64,000 nt of DNA from a bacterium (GTDB lineage: Bacteria; Chloroflexota; Dormibacteria; Dormibacterales; Dormibacteraceae): assembly GCA_004299235.1 (NCBI GenBank), contig SCQL01000002.1, forward strand, positions 62,001 through 126,000, read 5' to 3'. Under the pieces are notes generated by a model that was not told the origin of the DNA, searched no databases, and saw only the letters and a list, made by a program, of their open reading frames with translations. How positions within the stretch are numbered: the first letter of the stretch is position 1; each line of letters begins with the position of its first letter. Below are positions 25,440-33,916 of this stretch, one piece after another. A program made the translations under genes and the position numbers.

Positions 25440-26372
25440 TCAGCCGAGAAGCGCCTCCGCCTCCCGCGCGATCCTGGCGACCAGCTCGCCCGCGGGCACG
25501 ATGTCGTGGACGAGGCCGCTCGACTCGCCCGCGAGGACGAAATCCCCGGCCGCGACAGCGGCTTCGAGAGAGGGCCGCAGCTGGTCGGCCGCCAGCGCCC
25601 ATTCCTGAGGGCGTTCGGCCCATTCGTCGAGGAGCGGATGCTGGATCGAGCGCACCACGGCGCCCGGCCACAACCGCCCGAGCACGTCGTCGTAGAACTT
25701 GCTGGCCACGGTCTGACTGCCCAGCGCGTTGAGGATCACGTCCTTGGAGCGACCGCGGGAGCGCGCTTCGGGGGTGGCCAGGAATCGGGTGCCGATCAAA
25801 GCCCCCTGCGCGCCCAGCATGAGCACGGCCGCGACGCCGCGCCCGTCGGCGATGCCGCCCGCGGCCACGACCGGGGTGCCGCCGACCACGTCGACGACCT
25901 GGGGTACAAGCGGCAAGGTGGACATCCTGCCGACGTGGCCGCCGCCCTCCGTGCCCTGCGCGACGATGACGTCGGCGCCGTCGGCCGCGACCTGGCCTGC
26001 CTCCTCCGGCGTGTTCACCATGTGGACGACCTTGATCCCGGCCTCATGCGCTTGGTAGGTCAGCTCGGCCGCCCGCCCCCAGGCGAGCGAGAGCACCGGC
26101 ACGCGCTGGGCGAGCGTCATCTCGACGGCGGCGGCGTCGAGATGGCAGACCACGTGGTTGACGCCGAACGGGCGCGAGGTGAGCTCTCGGACGCTGCGAA
26201 TCTCGCGGCGCAGCTCGTCGAGTGAGCGGCCGAGGCCGCCGATGATGCCGAGGCCGCCGGCGTTGCTCACGGCGGCCACCAGTTCGGGGGTCGTGTTGGT
26301 GGCCATCCCCGCCTGGAGGATCGGGAATTCGATGACGAGGAGGTCGCACAGTTGGGTGTGGAGACGGGCCAT
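25440..26372 (-). CDS. Nitronate monooxygenase family flavoprotein
   Basis: 310 residues from ATG 26372 (MARLHTQLCDLL). FMN-dependent TIM barrel: FPILQAGMATNTTPELVAAV, NAGGLGIIGG, VIVAQGTEGGGHVGR (with the active-site His), VVAAGGIADGRGVAAVLMLGAQGALIGTRFLAT (in parts). The family oxidises alkyl nitronates or reduces enoyl substrates. The first 21 codons of the longer frame to 26435 are Pro/Arg-rich and unlikely. It ends 7 bp from the convergent SDR. Confidence 0.88.
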   Translation of the reverse strand: MARLHTQLCDLLVIEFPILQAGMATNTTPELVAAVSNAGGLGIIGGLGRSLDELRREIRSVRELTSRPFGVNHVVCHLDAAAVEMTLAQRVPVLSLAWGRAAELTYQAHEAGIKVVHMVNTPEEAGQVAADGADVIVAQGTEGGGHVGRMSTLPLVPQVVDVVGGTPVVAAGGIADGRGVAAVLMLGAQGALIGTRFLATPEARSRGRSKDVILNALGSQTVASKFYDDVLGRLWPGAVVRSIQHPLLDEWAERPQEWALAADQLRPSLEAAVAAGDFVLAGESSGLVHDIVPAGELVARIAREAEALLG

Positions 26373-26771
26373 GCTCCCGACAAGGATAGGTTCGGGCGGC
26401 AGACGAGGGCGGGGGCGAGGGGTCGCGCGCGTCACTTATATACCGGTAGGTCAAAGAGGTCACCGCGGTCACGGCCTCGCGCCGGCTCCCGGCAAGGACC
26501 GGAGCCGTCTGACGTTGGACTCCTCATGCTCAGCGATGGGCCGGCTGAACCGGCGCCCGGAGTACGAACTGTCGTTCGTCGTCAGGCCCTCTGGGGGACC
26601 GCAACCTCGTATTCGGGTCGAGTTGGGCCGGGGGGGCGCGCCAGGCCGTTAAGTGGGGCGGAAGCCAAAGCCCCAGGGTTGACGCGCCGGACGGAGGTCT
26701 GCTAGGGTGACGCCCGTCTCTGGGGAGCCCAACCACAGCCGGGCGGGTTCGCTGTTCACGGGGTAGATTTA
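26373..26771. other. Intergenic region with the promoter of the LysM/CHAP gene
   Basis: About 400 bp with no supported gene. A sigma70-like promoter is visible at its right end (TTGACG and TAGGGT, 18-bp spacer). The remaining GC-rich sequence shows short hairpins, and nothing that I could match to a known riboswitch. Confidence 0.5.
26679..26708 (+). promoter_or_regulatory. Sigma70-type promoter of the LysM/CHAP gene
   Basis: -35 TTGACG at 26679-26684 and -10 TAGGGT at 26703-26708, separated by 18 bp. The predicted transcript has a leader of about 57 bases containing a GCCCGTC...GCCGGGCG hairpin before the TTG start. Confidence 0.6.
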
Positions 26772-27728
26772 TTGAGAATCCATCGATATTTAACGCATGC
26801 TGTCGTGCTCGCCGTGGCGGTCGCGATCTCCAGCTATGCGTCGATGGATCGCCACTTCCCCTCGTCCCTGACGGCTCGGCTGGGCGCCGTGAATGCCGAG
26901 GCGGTGGCTGTGACCGAGGGCGGCACCGTGGGCGACGTATCGCTCGGCCGGTACAGCACGATCATCAAGCCGGTCGCCATCCCGACCTCCGCACCGATCA
27001 GCCACAGCCCGTTCGTCTACACCGTGGCCGCCGGTGAAAACCTCGCGGCGATCGCGGCCAAGTTCCACGTCACCGTGAGCCAGATCCGGTGGTCGAACTC
27101 CAACCTGATCTCCACCGACTCGGTTTCCACCGGCGCCCAGGTCGTGATTCCGCCGGTGCCGGGAGTCGTCGTCACCGCCAAGGCGAGCGATACGCTGGCC
27201 GGCCTGGCCACCAAGTACCAGGTCGACCCGCAGGTCATCCTCGACTTCAACCGGCTGCGCAGCTCGCAGCTCACGGCCGGCGCGGTCCTGGTCATCCCGG
27301 ACGGCGTCGGCGGCGCCTTCCCGCCGCCTCCCGCCCTGTGGCAGCTGCTCGCGCGCACCGGTTCGGGCCAGCCGTTCTCAGCCCACGTCGTCGGCTGCTG
27401 CCTCGGCCCTTACCCGGCCACCGGCTTCCCGGCCGGCTGGTGCACCTGGTACGTCGCGACCAAGCGCAACGTGACCTGGCGCGGAGATGCCGGTTACTGG
27501 TACGCCAATGCCGCAGCCCAGGGCTACCCGGTCGGCCCCACGCCCAGGGTGGGCTCGATCATGGTCACCTGGGAGAGCTGGGCGGGCCACGTGGCCTACG
27601 TCGAGAGCGTGAATCCAGACGGCTCGTGGGTCGTGTCCGAGATGAACTGGCTCGCTTTCAACGTGATCGACGAGCGGACCATCAAACCGGGTCAGCTCGG
27701 CAGCAAGCTGGTCGGCTTCATCTACTAA
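26772..27728 (+). CDS. Secreted cell-wall hydrolase with two LysM and a CHAP domain
   Basis: 318 residues from a TTG start. Hydrophobic N-terminus (YLTHAVVLAVAVAISSYAS) as signal/anchor; two LysM units, residues about 80-125 (YTVAAGENLAAIAAKFHVTV) and 130-175 (VTAKASDTLAGLATKYQVDP); then a CHAP amidase/endopeptidase domain with the catalytic Cys in GWCTWYVATKR and His in WAGHVAYVESV. It would bind and cleave peptidoglycan. The 3' end overlaps the stop of the convergent MFS gene by four bases. Upstream promoter given separately. Confidence 0.9.
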   Translation: MRIHRYLTHAVVLAVAVAISSYASMDRHFPSSLTARLGAVNAEAVAVTEGGTVGDVSLGRYSTIIKPVAIPTSAPISHSPFVYTVAAGENLAAIAAKFHVTVSQIRWSNSNLISTDSVSTGAQVVIPPVPGVVVTAKASDTLAGLATKYQVDPQVILDFNRLRSSQLTAGAVLVIPDGVGGAFPPPPALWQLLARTGSGQPFSAHVVGCCLGPYPATGFPAGWCTWYVATKRNVTWRGDAGYWYANAAAQGYPVGPTPRVGSIMVTWESWAGHVAYVESVNPDGSWVVSEMNWLAFNVIDERTIKPGQLGSKLVGFIY

Positions 27729-29020
27729 CCGAAAGCCTCGGCCGGCTGCGCCGGGCGCGCCGCCCACTCGTCCTCCATCGCCTGGATGTCCGGCCGAACC
27801 GTGCGCAAGCCGGTGGCGGCGATCACGGCCGCGACGACGAGCAGGGTCGGCGAGGTGATCAGCAGCGCCGTCTGAAGGCTGCCGATACGGTCGGAAAGGA
27901 ATCCGATGTCGAACGTCGAGTGCGAGTCGCCGAAGACGTGGGACACGAACAGCAGCATCGTCACTCCGCTGCCGCGCAGCGCGGGCGAGACCACGTTCTG
28001 CGAGACGGCGGTGAACGGTCCGGCATGCAGGTACAGGCAGACGACGGTGACCAGGAAGGCGGGGATGAACACCGGGACCGGTCCCACGTTCATCGGAGCG
28101 ATCAGTGCGATGGTGATGAACACCGCTCCGATCAGAAAGCCGGCGATGCCGACCTCGAGGTGGGCGCCCGGCGTCTTGCGCGCCCGGCGGTCGGCGATCC
28201 AGCCCCCCGCCAGCGTGCCGATGAGGCCGCCCCCGACCAGCACGACCCCCGCGAGTAGCCCTGCTTGGCCCACGGACAGCCCGAATCGCCGGTGCAGGAG
28301 CAGGGGCAGCCAGAAAGCGTTGGAGGCGAGCACGAAATAGAGGACGGTCTGAGCCAGGATCGCGGCGCGCAGAGTGGGGATGCGCATGAGATCCAAGAAC
28401 TTTCGCCAGCCGGCGTCATGGGTCTGTTTGACCGCCGGGCCTCGACTCTCGGCGCTGCCGCGAAGCGGTTCGCGCAGCCCGAACGCGAGCAGCGCGAAAA
28501 GGATCCCTGGAAGCGCGGCCATGTAAAAGGCGCTGCGCCACCCGAACTTCTCGGCGATGTAGCCGCCCCCCGCAAAGCCGACGGCGATGCCGAGAGTGCT
28601 GCCGGCGCCCCAGATCGACATCGTGCGGCCGCGCTGCTCCTTGGGGAAGTAGTCCGACAGCAGGGAGGTGCCGGCGGGGTAGTAACCGGCCTCGCCGATG
28701 CCGAGCACCGCGCGGCTGAGGAACAGCTGGGTGAAGCTGCGCGCGAACCCGGTGAACAAGGTCGCGAGGCTCCAGAGCGCGACTCCGACCCCGACCACCG
28801 TGCGGCGGACGCCGCGATCGGCCCAGTAGCCGAAGGGCAAGGCGGCGACGGCGTACACGAGGAGAAAGGCCGAGCCGAGCAGGCCGATCAGCGCGTCGCT
28901 GAGGCCGAACTCCTTCTGGATGAGGGGCGCGGCCGCCGAAGCGACCCACCTGTCCATGTAGTTGAGGAAGTTGATCCCAACCATGACGGCGAGGACATAC
29001 CTGGCATAGCCCCGCGCCAC
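27725..29020 (-). CDS. MFS transporter (ACS/anion-cation symporter-like)
   Basis: 431 residues, 12 predicted transmembrane helices. N-terminal RYVLAVMVGINFLNYMDRW and the motif GYWADRGVRRTVVG between helices 2 and 3 are MFS signatures; LSRAVLGIGEAGYYPAG resembles the SLC17/phthalate/glucarate permease branch. Likely imports an organic acid or similar solute by ion symport. Substrate not determinable. Convergent with the wall hydrolase gene. Confidence 0.87.
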   Translation of the reverse strand: MARGYARYVLAVMVGINFLNYMDRWVASAAAPLIQKEFGLSDALIGLLGSAFLLVYAVAALPFGYWADRGVRRTVVGVGVALWSLATLFTGFARSFTQLFLSRAVLGIGEAGYYPAGTSLLSDYFPKEQRGRTMSIWGAGSTLGIAVGFAGGGYIAEKFGWRSAFYMAALPGILFALLAFGLREPLRGSAESRGPAVKQTHDAGWRKFLDLMRIPTLRAAILAQTVLYFVLASNAFWLPLLLHRRFGLSVGQAGLLAGVVLVGGGLIGTLAGGWIADRRARKTPGAHLEVGIAGFLIGAVFITIALIAPMNVGPVPVFIPAFLVTVVCLYLHAGPFTAVSQNVVSPALRGSGVTMLLFVSHVFGDSHSTFDIGFLSDRIGSLQTALLITSPTLLVVAAVIAATGLRTVRPDIQAMEDEWAARPAQPAEAFG

Positions 29021-29102
29021 GGGGCCATTATGGCGTCGGGCCCAACGCCTGAACGGCTACGATAGTTTTCGCGCCTCCGACTGCTTCGGCGGCAAGCTGT
29101 GG

Positions 29103-29186
29103 GTCGGCAATGGGCATCTGGCGAGCCCAACGGTCTGTAAAACCGCCGCGAAAGCTTTGGGGGTTCGACTCCCTCCCGGCCCACCA
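29103..29186 (+). tRNA. tRNA-Tyr (anticodon GTA)
   Basis: 84 bases with encoded CCA. Acceptor GGGTCGG (29103-29109) pairs with CCGGCCC (29176-29182); D arm TGGG/CCCA; anticodon loop CTGTAAA with anticodon GTA at 29139-29141; a long variable arm (CGCGAAAGCTTTG) as normal for bacterial tRNA-Tyr; T loop TTCGACT. A run of imported sequence starts directly downstream. Confidence 0.92.
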
Positions 29187-29226
29187 GCCCGATTTGTTCT
29201 GGGTTCGCAGGTGCTGGATGCGGCAT

Positions 29227-29801
29227 TTAGACGACGAAGGGAAGGCCGTTATCGCTCATCAGTTGCAGCGGCCGGCCGCACAGCTCAAAGCATTCGTCGA
29301 GCCATCGAAGGATGGGCGCCGCCTTGGTTTCGGTCAGGATTCGAAGTCCGATCACGAAGCGCGAATGGTCGTCGACCAGGCCAACGATCCAGGTCTTGAT
29401 GTAACCCCTGCCGCTGAGGTTGATGAAGAACGGACCCTTGATGTCGACGTGCCAGAGCTCGTTGGGTCGCAGGCCGGGATCGTCGGGCGCAGTTGGAGCG
29501 GGCTCCGGGACCGGTTGACCAGCCCATCGATGCCGGTCTCCTGGTAACGGACCATCCAGCGATACAGAGACCTGCGAGGGACTCCCGATTCTCGACTCGC
29601 CGTCTCCACGCCAGCCTCCAAGGCTCGCTTCACAGTTCGCATCCTTCGCCGCACTCCCTCAAGGCCAGGCCCGGCCTGATGCTCCATAGTCGGCCGGCCG
29701 TTCTGAGTGGCCAGGAAAAGGAAACCGGGCCCCTCCTGGTAGTGGTGGCGCCGAACCCCTCGGCGCGGGTCGGACGCGGTGGTTTCGTAGGCTTCTGGCA
29801 C
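29227..29801 (-). pseudogene. IS481-family transposase remnant
   Basis: Two overlapping minus frames join into one transposase. The first (from 29801) has the N-terminal helix-turn-helix region (VKRALEAGVETASRESGVPRRSLYRWMVRY shown in part); after a one-base shift near 29475 the second has the DDE core beginning LWHVDIKGPFFINLSGRGY, then VGLVDDHSRFVIGLRILTE and SDNGLPF, and stops at 29227-29229 well before the last catalytic Glu. So it is frameshifted and 3'-truncated. It borders the imported segment next to tRNA-Tyr. Confidence 0.8.
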
Positions 29802-29848
29802 ACCAGCAACGTAGATCCGGCTGTGCCATATCTATCCGGGAACTTCAA

Positions 29849-30958
29849 CTAGTTTCCGATCGCACCGACTTGGGCGAAACGGATCGTGCTTGTGCCACCG
29901 TCATAACCGGGAGCGACAGCGAAATACAAGCGGCCGCCACATAGCGCAAATGGACCTTGCGGATCGGGCCAGCTTCCGAGCTCAAGGCGGTTAAGTTGAT
30001 GGTCATGCAATCCAAACATGAGAAATCCATGCGACCGGGAGTCATACCAAACTACTACCGAACCATTTGTTTGGGGAATGCCCAAATAGTTTCCGATGAC
30101 AGTTAGATGCCCCCCTCCTAGCGGCATGGTTCTTATTGACGGCCCACTTAGAGCCTGCGCAAACCAGGTGACCTGTGAACCCGCCGCCTGGACCGCGTAT
30201 GCGGATGGCTCAGTATCTAGTATGGTCGTTCGTCCCGTGAGGATGTCGTAGCGCACGAGACTGCCCTTGCGCCCGAGCCAATCTTCCTTGTTGCTATTGG
30301 GATCGGTACTGTTATCAACAAATACGATTTCATTGCCTGAGATCGCCGGGTTGACGGGGAAGGTGCCGGCGGGAGTTGCGACCGTAATTGCGCGCAGCGT
30401 CGCAAAATCGTACAGACGCAGCACCGGATTGCCACCTGAGTCGAACTGATCCCAAACTGCGTGTCCGTCCGCCGCATCGTAGCGGGGCAGTTCTTGTAGG
30501 GCGGGTCCCGCGGTTGCGTTCGCTAGTTCCAGGACCTGACCGGAAACTACGTTAGCCGCGTCCAAATACCAGAAATCTGCGCTCGACGACTCGAGATGCT
30601 GCTGGTACTCAATGTATACCAACCAAGGATATGTAATGGGCACTGGCGAGTCGAGGTCGCCACCGTGCTGTGCCGTCGCAACTACTCTCGGCGGGCCCCC
30701 GGTTGTTGTTATGAGTTCGACGATATCCCTTCTTGGCACGATGCCATTTGCAATTGGCGCCGAGTCGGTCGGCCAAGCTACCTCAGTGGCGTTGCAGTTG
30801 ATTGCGCCCACTCCCCGCGGACCCAGAGCTGCGAGAGATTGGGGCTCCAATCGCAGTGGGCTAGGGCTTGAAGAGCTCAGGGATGGTGACGGAGGTGGAA
30901 CCGCGGTCAAAGTCCCGCAAGCTGTCAGCTGGAGAACAAGCAACAGGCTAGCAATCAC
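29849..30958 (-). CDS. Lipoprotein with a beta-propeller fold
   Basis: 369 residues. Lipobox in SLLLVLQLTACGTLTA, a Ser/Pro linker, then repeated blade-like strands: YPWLVYIEYQQH, DGHAVWDQFDSGGNPVL, NEIVFVDNSTDPNS, GSQVTWFAQAL, GSVVVWYDSRSHGFLMF, GGRLYFAVAPGYDGG. Exported and membrane-anchored; ligand unknown. The gene is distinctly AT-richer than its surroundings and shares character with the truncated fragment at 8623-8970. It follows the C39-like gene by 53 bp in the same direction, probably one transcript. Confidence 0.7.
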   Translation of the reverse strand: MIASLLLVLQLTACGTLTAVPPPSPSLSSSSPSPLRLEPQSLAALGPRGVGAINCNATEVAWPTDSAPIANGIVPRRDIVELITTTGGPPRVVATAQHGGDLDSPVPITYPWLVYIEYQQHLESSSADFWYLDAANVVSGQVLELANATAGPALQELPRYDAADGHAVWDQFDSGGNPVLRLYDFATLRAITVATPAGTFPVNPAISGNEIVFVDNSTDPNSNKEDWLGRKGSLVRYDILTGRTTILDTEPSAYAVQAAGSQVTWFAQALSGPSIRTMPLGGGHLTVIGNYLGIPQTNGSVVVWYDSRSHGFLMFGLHDHQLNRLELGSWPDPQGPFALCGGRLYFAVAPGYDGGTSTIRFAQVGAIGN

Positions 30959-31011
30959 CGGGGAAGCCGCGCAGCGGCTGCCCCGAAGGTCTACGTGACT
31001 AATGAATCTCC

Positions 31012-31848
31012 TTACCAGGTGATTACCGCGTTGTTGCTACCCAGCAAGTCGAAAATGAAGTGGTAGATGGCGGTATCCGTATAAGCGTAGTTCGCATCGA
31101 AGTGAACATCAGCGACATAAACGTTGTAGTTCGCGTCGTATCCGTAGGCGGGAAACCAGTGCGTCCAGTTTACCGTCGCATATTGCGGATATAGGGGGTG
31201 GCTGTAATAGCCATCGGTCTCGCCGTCGTACGCGACTGGATAGTAGTAGCCGCCGATGTCTACGGCCGTGTAGTCATAAACGTCACCGGCACCACCGAGG
31301 TGCTGCATCACGTAGTAATTCGTGCTTTGACGATGGTTCATTTCCCAGGCGATTCCGGGAAGGTCTGTACCCGTGGACGAATGAAAATATGGCCCAGGAG
31401 ACGGAGCAGAAGCCATGTCCTGCTCCGCGGTTGACTGGCTGACATACGGATCGCCAGCAAAGTAATAGTTGTAGGACGAGTACATCTCCTCAGCAGTGGC
31501 GGGACCACACCATGTGTCTGATCCCCCCTCAAGTACATCCTTCATATATTCGTAGCGATAGTTCGGAACGCATTGTGGGACACAATATTGGGGTTGAACG
31601 CCGCTGCCTTGCGCCTGCTCGAACGCCTTCAGCAATTGGATCTTCGCTTCGTACGCCAGCAATTGCGAATTTGTCATAGCGTGCAACTGCGATTGCAAGC
31701 TCAGTGGCACATTGGCAGGGTTTGGGCTGGGGGCGTGGTCCTGAGCAGAAACAGGCATTGACAGCACGAGGCTGGGGACGAGTACGCAGGCAACGACGGC
31801 TACCATGCGTCGAATCGTGCGGCTCACCGGATGGTGCAATTCATTCAC
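31012..31848 (-). CDS. Secreted papain-like (C39-like) cysteine peptidase candidate
   Basis: 278 residues with a signal peptide (MVAVVACVLVPSLVLSMPVSAQ). After a helical segment (LQSQLHAMTNSQLLAYEAKI) comes SDTWCGPATAEEMYSSYNYYF, where WCGPA is the usual Cys-nucleophile motif of C39-like peptidases, and a His-containing strand THWFPAYGYDANYNVYVADVHF (parts), which would hold the second catalytic residue. Tyr-rich. Base composition is AT-richer than the chromosome average. Without homologues at hand the peptidase call rests on the CGPA and H-x-V/P-A-Y-G pattern. Confidence 0.65.
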   Translation of the reverse strand: MNELHHPVSRTIRRMVAVVACVLVPSLVLSMPVSAQDHAPSPNPANVPLSLQSQLHAMTNSQLLAYEAKIQLLKAFEQAQGSGVQPQYCVPQCVPNYRYEYMKDVLEGGSDTWCGPATAEEMYSSYNYYFAGDPYVSQSTAEQDMASAPSPGPYFHSSTGTDLPGIAWEMNHRQSTNYYVMQHLGGAGDVYDYTAVDIGGYYYPVAYDGETDGYYSHPLYPQYATVNWTHWFPAYGYDANYNVYVADVHFDANYAYTDTAIYHFIFDLLGSNNAVITW

Positions 31849-31991
31849 GCTCCTTACCAGTAGTCGGTGACGTCGTTGAATGCGTCACTGTTTCCGAATG
31901 GCACCCGCATGCGTGGCGTCACTTTAGCAGGCAGGCCCCGCATGTCAAGGAAATAGTTAACGTCGCGGGGGGCGAGCTTGAATCCTGAAAG

Positions 31992-32290
31992 ATGACCATG
32001 GTCGAGTTAGCGTCCGGGGCGGTGGCGTCCGCTCAGGCGAGGGCGGTCTGCGACCCCGGCTTTGGCGAGCGCACTGCTGACCGCGAGAACTCACGCAACG
32101 GATACCGGCAGCGGGATTGGGACACCCGAGTCGGCAGCATCCAGCTGGCGATCCCCAAGCTGCGCCAGCGAAGCTACTTTCCCACCTGGCTTCTGCAGCC
32201 GCGACGCCGGGTCGAGGGCGCGATGGTGGCGTGATCGCCGCGGCCTACCTGCTCGGGGTTTCGACCAGACGCCCGGAGTGGCCTGGATGT
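31992..32290 (+). pseudogene. IS256-family transposase remnant
   Basis: The frame from 31992 contains RNGYRQRDWDTRVGSIQLAI and PKLRQRSYFPTWLLQPRRR, followed by a stop. A one-base shift near 32229 resumes VIAAAYLLGVSTRR, the expected next segment of mutator-type transposases. The catalytic DDE core is missing, so only the N-terminal part survives. It marks the right side of the imported segment that begins at tRNA-Tyr. Confidence 0.75.
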
Positions 32291-32512
32291 CCGACCCGGA
32301 CCTGATCCGTCGATAAAGGACGCGGTGACGATCCCTTTGGCTTCAGCTCGATCCAGGACGACCGGCTGGGGAACGCCTCGAAGGCGCACATGTTGCATCG
32401 TTTCGCACACCTCTGCTGCGTTCCCCTATCGAGTCGGGGATCTCCGCACTGACGTCCACGAGTTCACTTCTCCGCTTCGCCGGCAGACACGTCGGCCGGA
32501 CGTGAGATGTCC
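32291..32512. other. Gene-free stretch between the IS remnant and the cobalamin locus
   Basis: About 220 bp. A minus frame (VCETMQHVRLRGVPQPVVLD) reads plausibly but has no partner motif and runs into the transposase remnant. Probably further mobile-element debris. Confidence 0.35.
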
Positions 32513-33877
32513 CTACGAGATCAAGGCGTGGGCGCCCGAGCGAAATGCCTCGCAGCGATCCACAAGGGCGACGGCGAGGCCGGGGTCGCTGGCGAAGTGC
32601 AGGTGGATGTAGCTGGCGAGGACGTTCCGATGGTGGTATCCCTCCTCGCCCTGCTCGCCCCTGCTGGTTCGGGTCTGGTAGCAACGTGCAACGGGTTGGT
32701 CGCCGCTGATCTCGGAGCGGTGAAACACATGGCCCCGGGCGCTCCGACCGCCGCCGAACAGGCCGCCGGTGGTTTCGACCTCGACGTACGCAAGCTTGAG
32801 CCGCCCGGGCATCGTCGTGCTGAACGGCAATATCCCGCACAGTGGGTACACCTCATCGCCGAGGCGGAGCTGCTCGGCCAGGTACATCAGGCCACCGCAC
32901 TCGGCGTAGATCGGACCGCCGGAGGCAGCGAATTCCCGGATTGCGGTCGTCGCGTCACTGTTCTCGGCTAGCTCTTGGGCATGGAGCTCCGGATACCCGC
33001 CACCGATGTAAAGGCCATCCAGGTTGGAGGGCATCGGATCCCGGATTGGCGAGAACTCGACCAGCTGCGCTCCCGCCTGAGCCAGCAGTTCGAGGTTGTC
33101 AGCGTAGTAGAAGCAAAACGCCTCGTCGCGGGCGACTCCGATACGAACGCGCGGCTCAGGCTGGGCGGCCGGAAGGGGCGCACGGCGCCGCTCGATCCTG
33201 GTCATGCGGAGCAGTTGGTCGATGTCGATGTGGGCTTCGAGCAAGTTCGCCGCCTGCTCGACAAAGTCCTGACGCCCCTCGTGGGGCAGGTATAGGCCGA
33301 GGTGGCGCTCGGGGATCACCAGGTCAGCCACGCGCGGGAGGGCGCCCAGGATGGCGATGCTGTCCCCGACAGCGTCGCGGATCATGTTGGCGTGGGCTGC
33401 GCCGCCGACATTGTTGAGGATGACCCCTACCACTCGGACGGCTGGGTCGAAGCTCACATAGCCATGAATGAGCGCAGCGGCACTCCGGGCCATTGCGCCG
33501 GCGTCGACCACGAGGATGACCGGAAGGTCCAGCAGCTTGGCCATCTCGGCCGCGCTGCCGCGGTCGCTCTTGCCTTCACTGCCGTCGTAGAGACCCATGA
33601 CCCCTTCGATGACGACCGCGTCGGCATCCGCTGTCGCGGCCGCGAACCGCTGCCGGTTGGTGTCCGCGCTCAACATCCAACCGTCGAGGTTGCGGGATGG
33701 GCGGCCGGCCGCGTGCCCGTGGTGCAGTGGATCGATGAAGTCGGGCCCGACCTTGAAGGGCTGCACGGTCAGGCCGCGACGGCGGAGCGCTCCGATCATG
33801 CCGAGCGTGATCGTCGTTTTGCCGACGCCGCTGTGGGTGCCGCCGATCACGACGGCGCTGAGCGGTCTTGAATCCAA
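32513..33877 (-). CDS. cobB: Cobyrinate a,c-diamide synthase (CobB/CbiA family)
   Basis: About 454 residues. ATP- and glutamine-dependent amidation of the a and c side chains of (hydrogeno)cobyrinate. N-terminal ATPase: GGTHSGVGKTTITLGMIGAL, PFKVGPDFIDPLHH, GVMGLYDG; C-terminal class I glutaminase: YAECGGLMYLAEQL (catalytic Cys) and ASYIHLHFASDP (His). The frame stays open far upstream, over the divergent gene; TTG 33877 gives the usual spacing to the P-loop, with TTG 33898 and 33910 as alternatives. No ATG or GTG is available. Divergent from the cobalamin-binding gene. Confidence 0.88.
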   Translation of the reverse strand: MDSRPLSAVVIGGTHSGVGKTTITLGMIGALRRRGLTVQPFKVGPDFIDPLHHGHAAGRPSRNLDGWMLSADTNRQRFAAATADADAVVIEGVMGLYDGSEGKSDRGSAAEMAKLLDLPVILVVDAGAMARSAAALIHGYVSFDPAVRVVGVILNNVGGAAHANMIRDAVGDSIAILGALPRVADLVIPERHLGLYLPHEGRQDFVEQAANLLEAHIDIDQLLRMTRIERRRAPLPAAQPEPRVRIGVARDEAFCFYYADNLELLAQAGAQLVEFSPIRDPMPSNLDGLYIGGGYPELHAQELAENSDATTAIREFAASGGPIYAECGGLMYLAEQLRLGDEVYPLCGILPFSTTMPGRLKLAYVEVETTGGLFGGGRSARGHVFHRSEISGDQPVARCYQTRTSRGEQGEEGYHHRNVLASYIHLHFASDPGLAVALVDRCEAFRSGAHALIS

Positions 33878-33916
33878 GCCAGGCTCTGGAATCCTCAAGC
33901 GAAGCCTCAAGCTACC

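Noticed and set aside
26709..26771. Possible c-di-AMP (ydaO-type) riboswitch before the LysM/CHAP gene
   Set aside because: Wall-hydrolase genes often carry one, but the leader after the visible promoter is only about 57 bases, too short, and the conserved core was not found.
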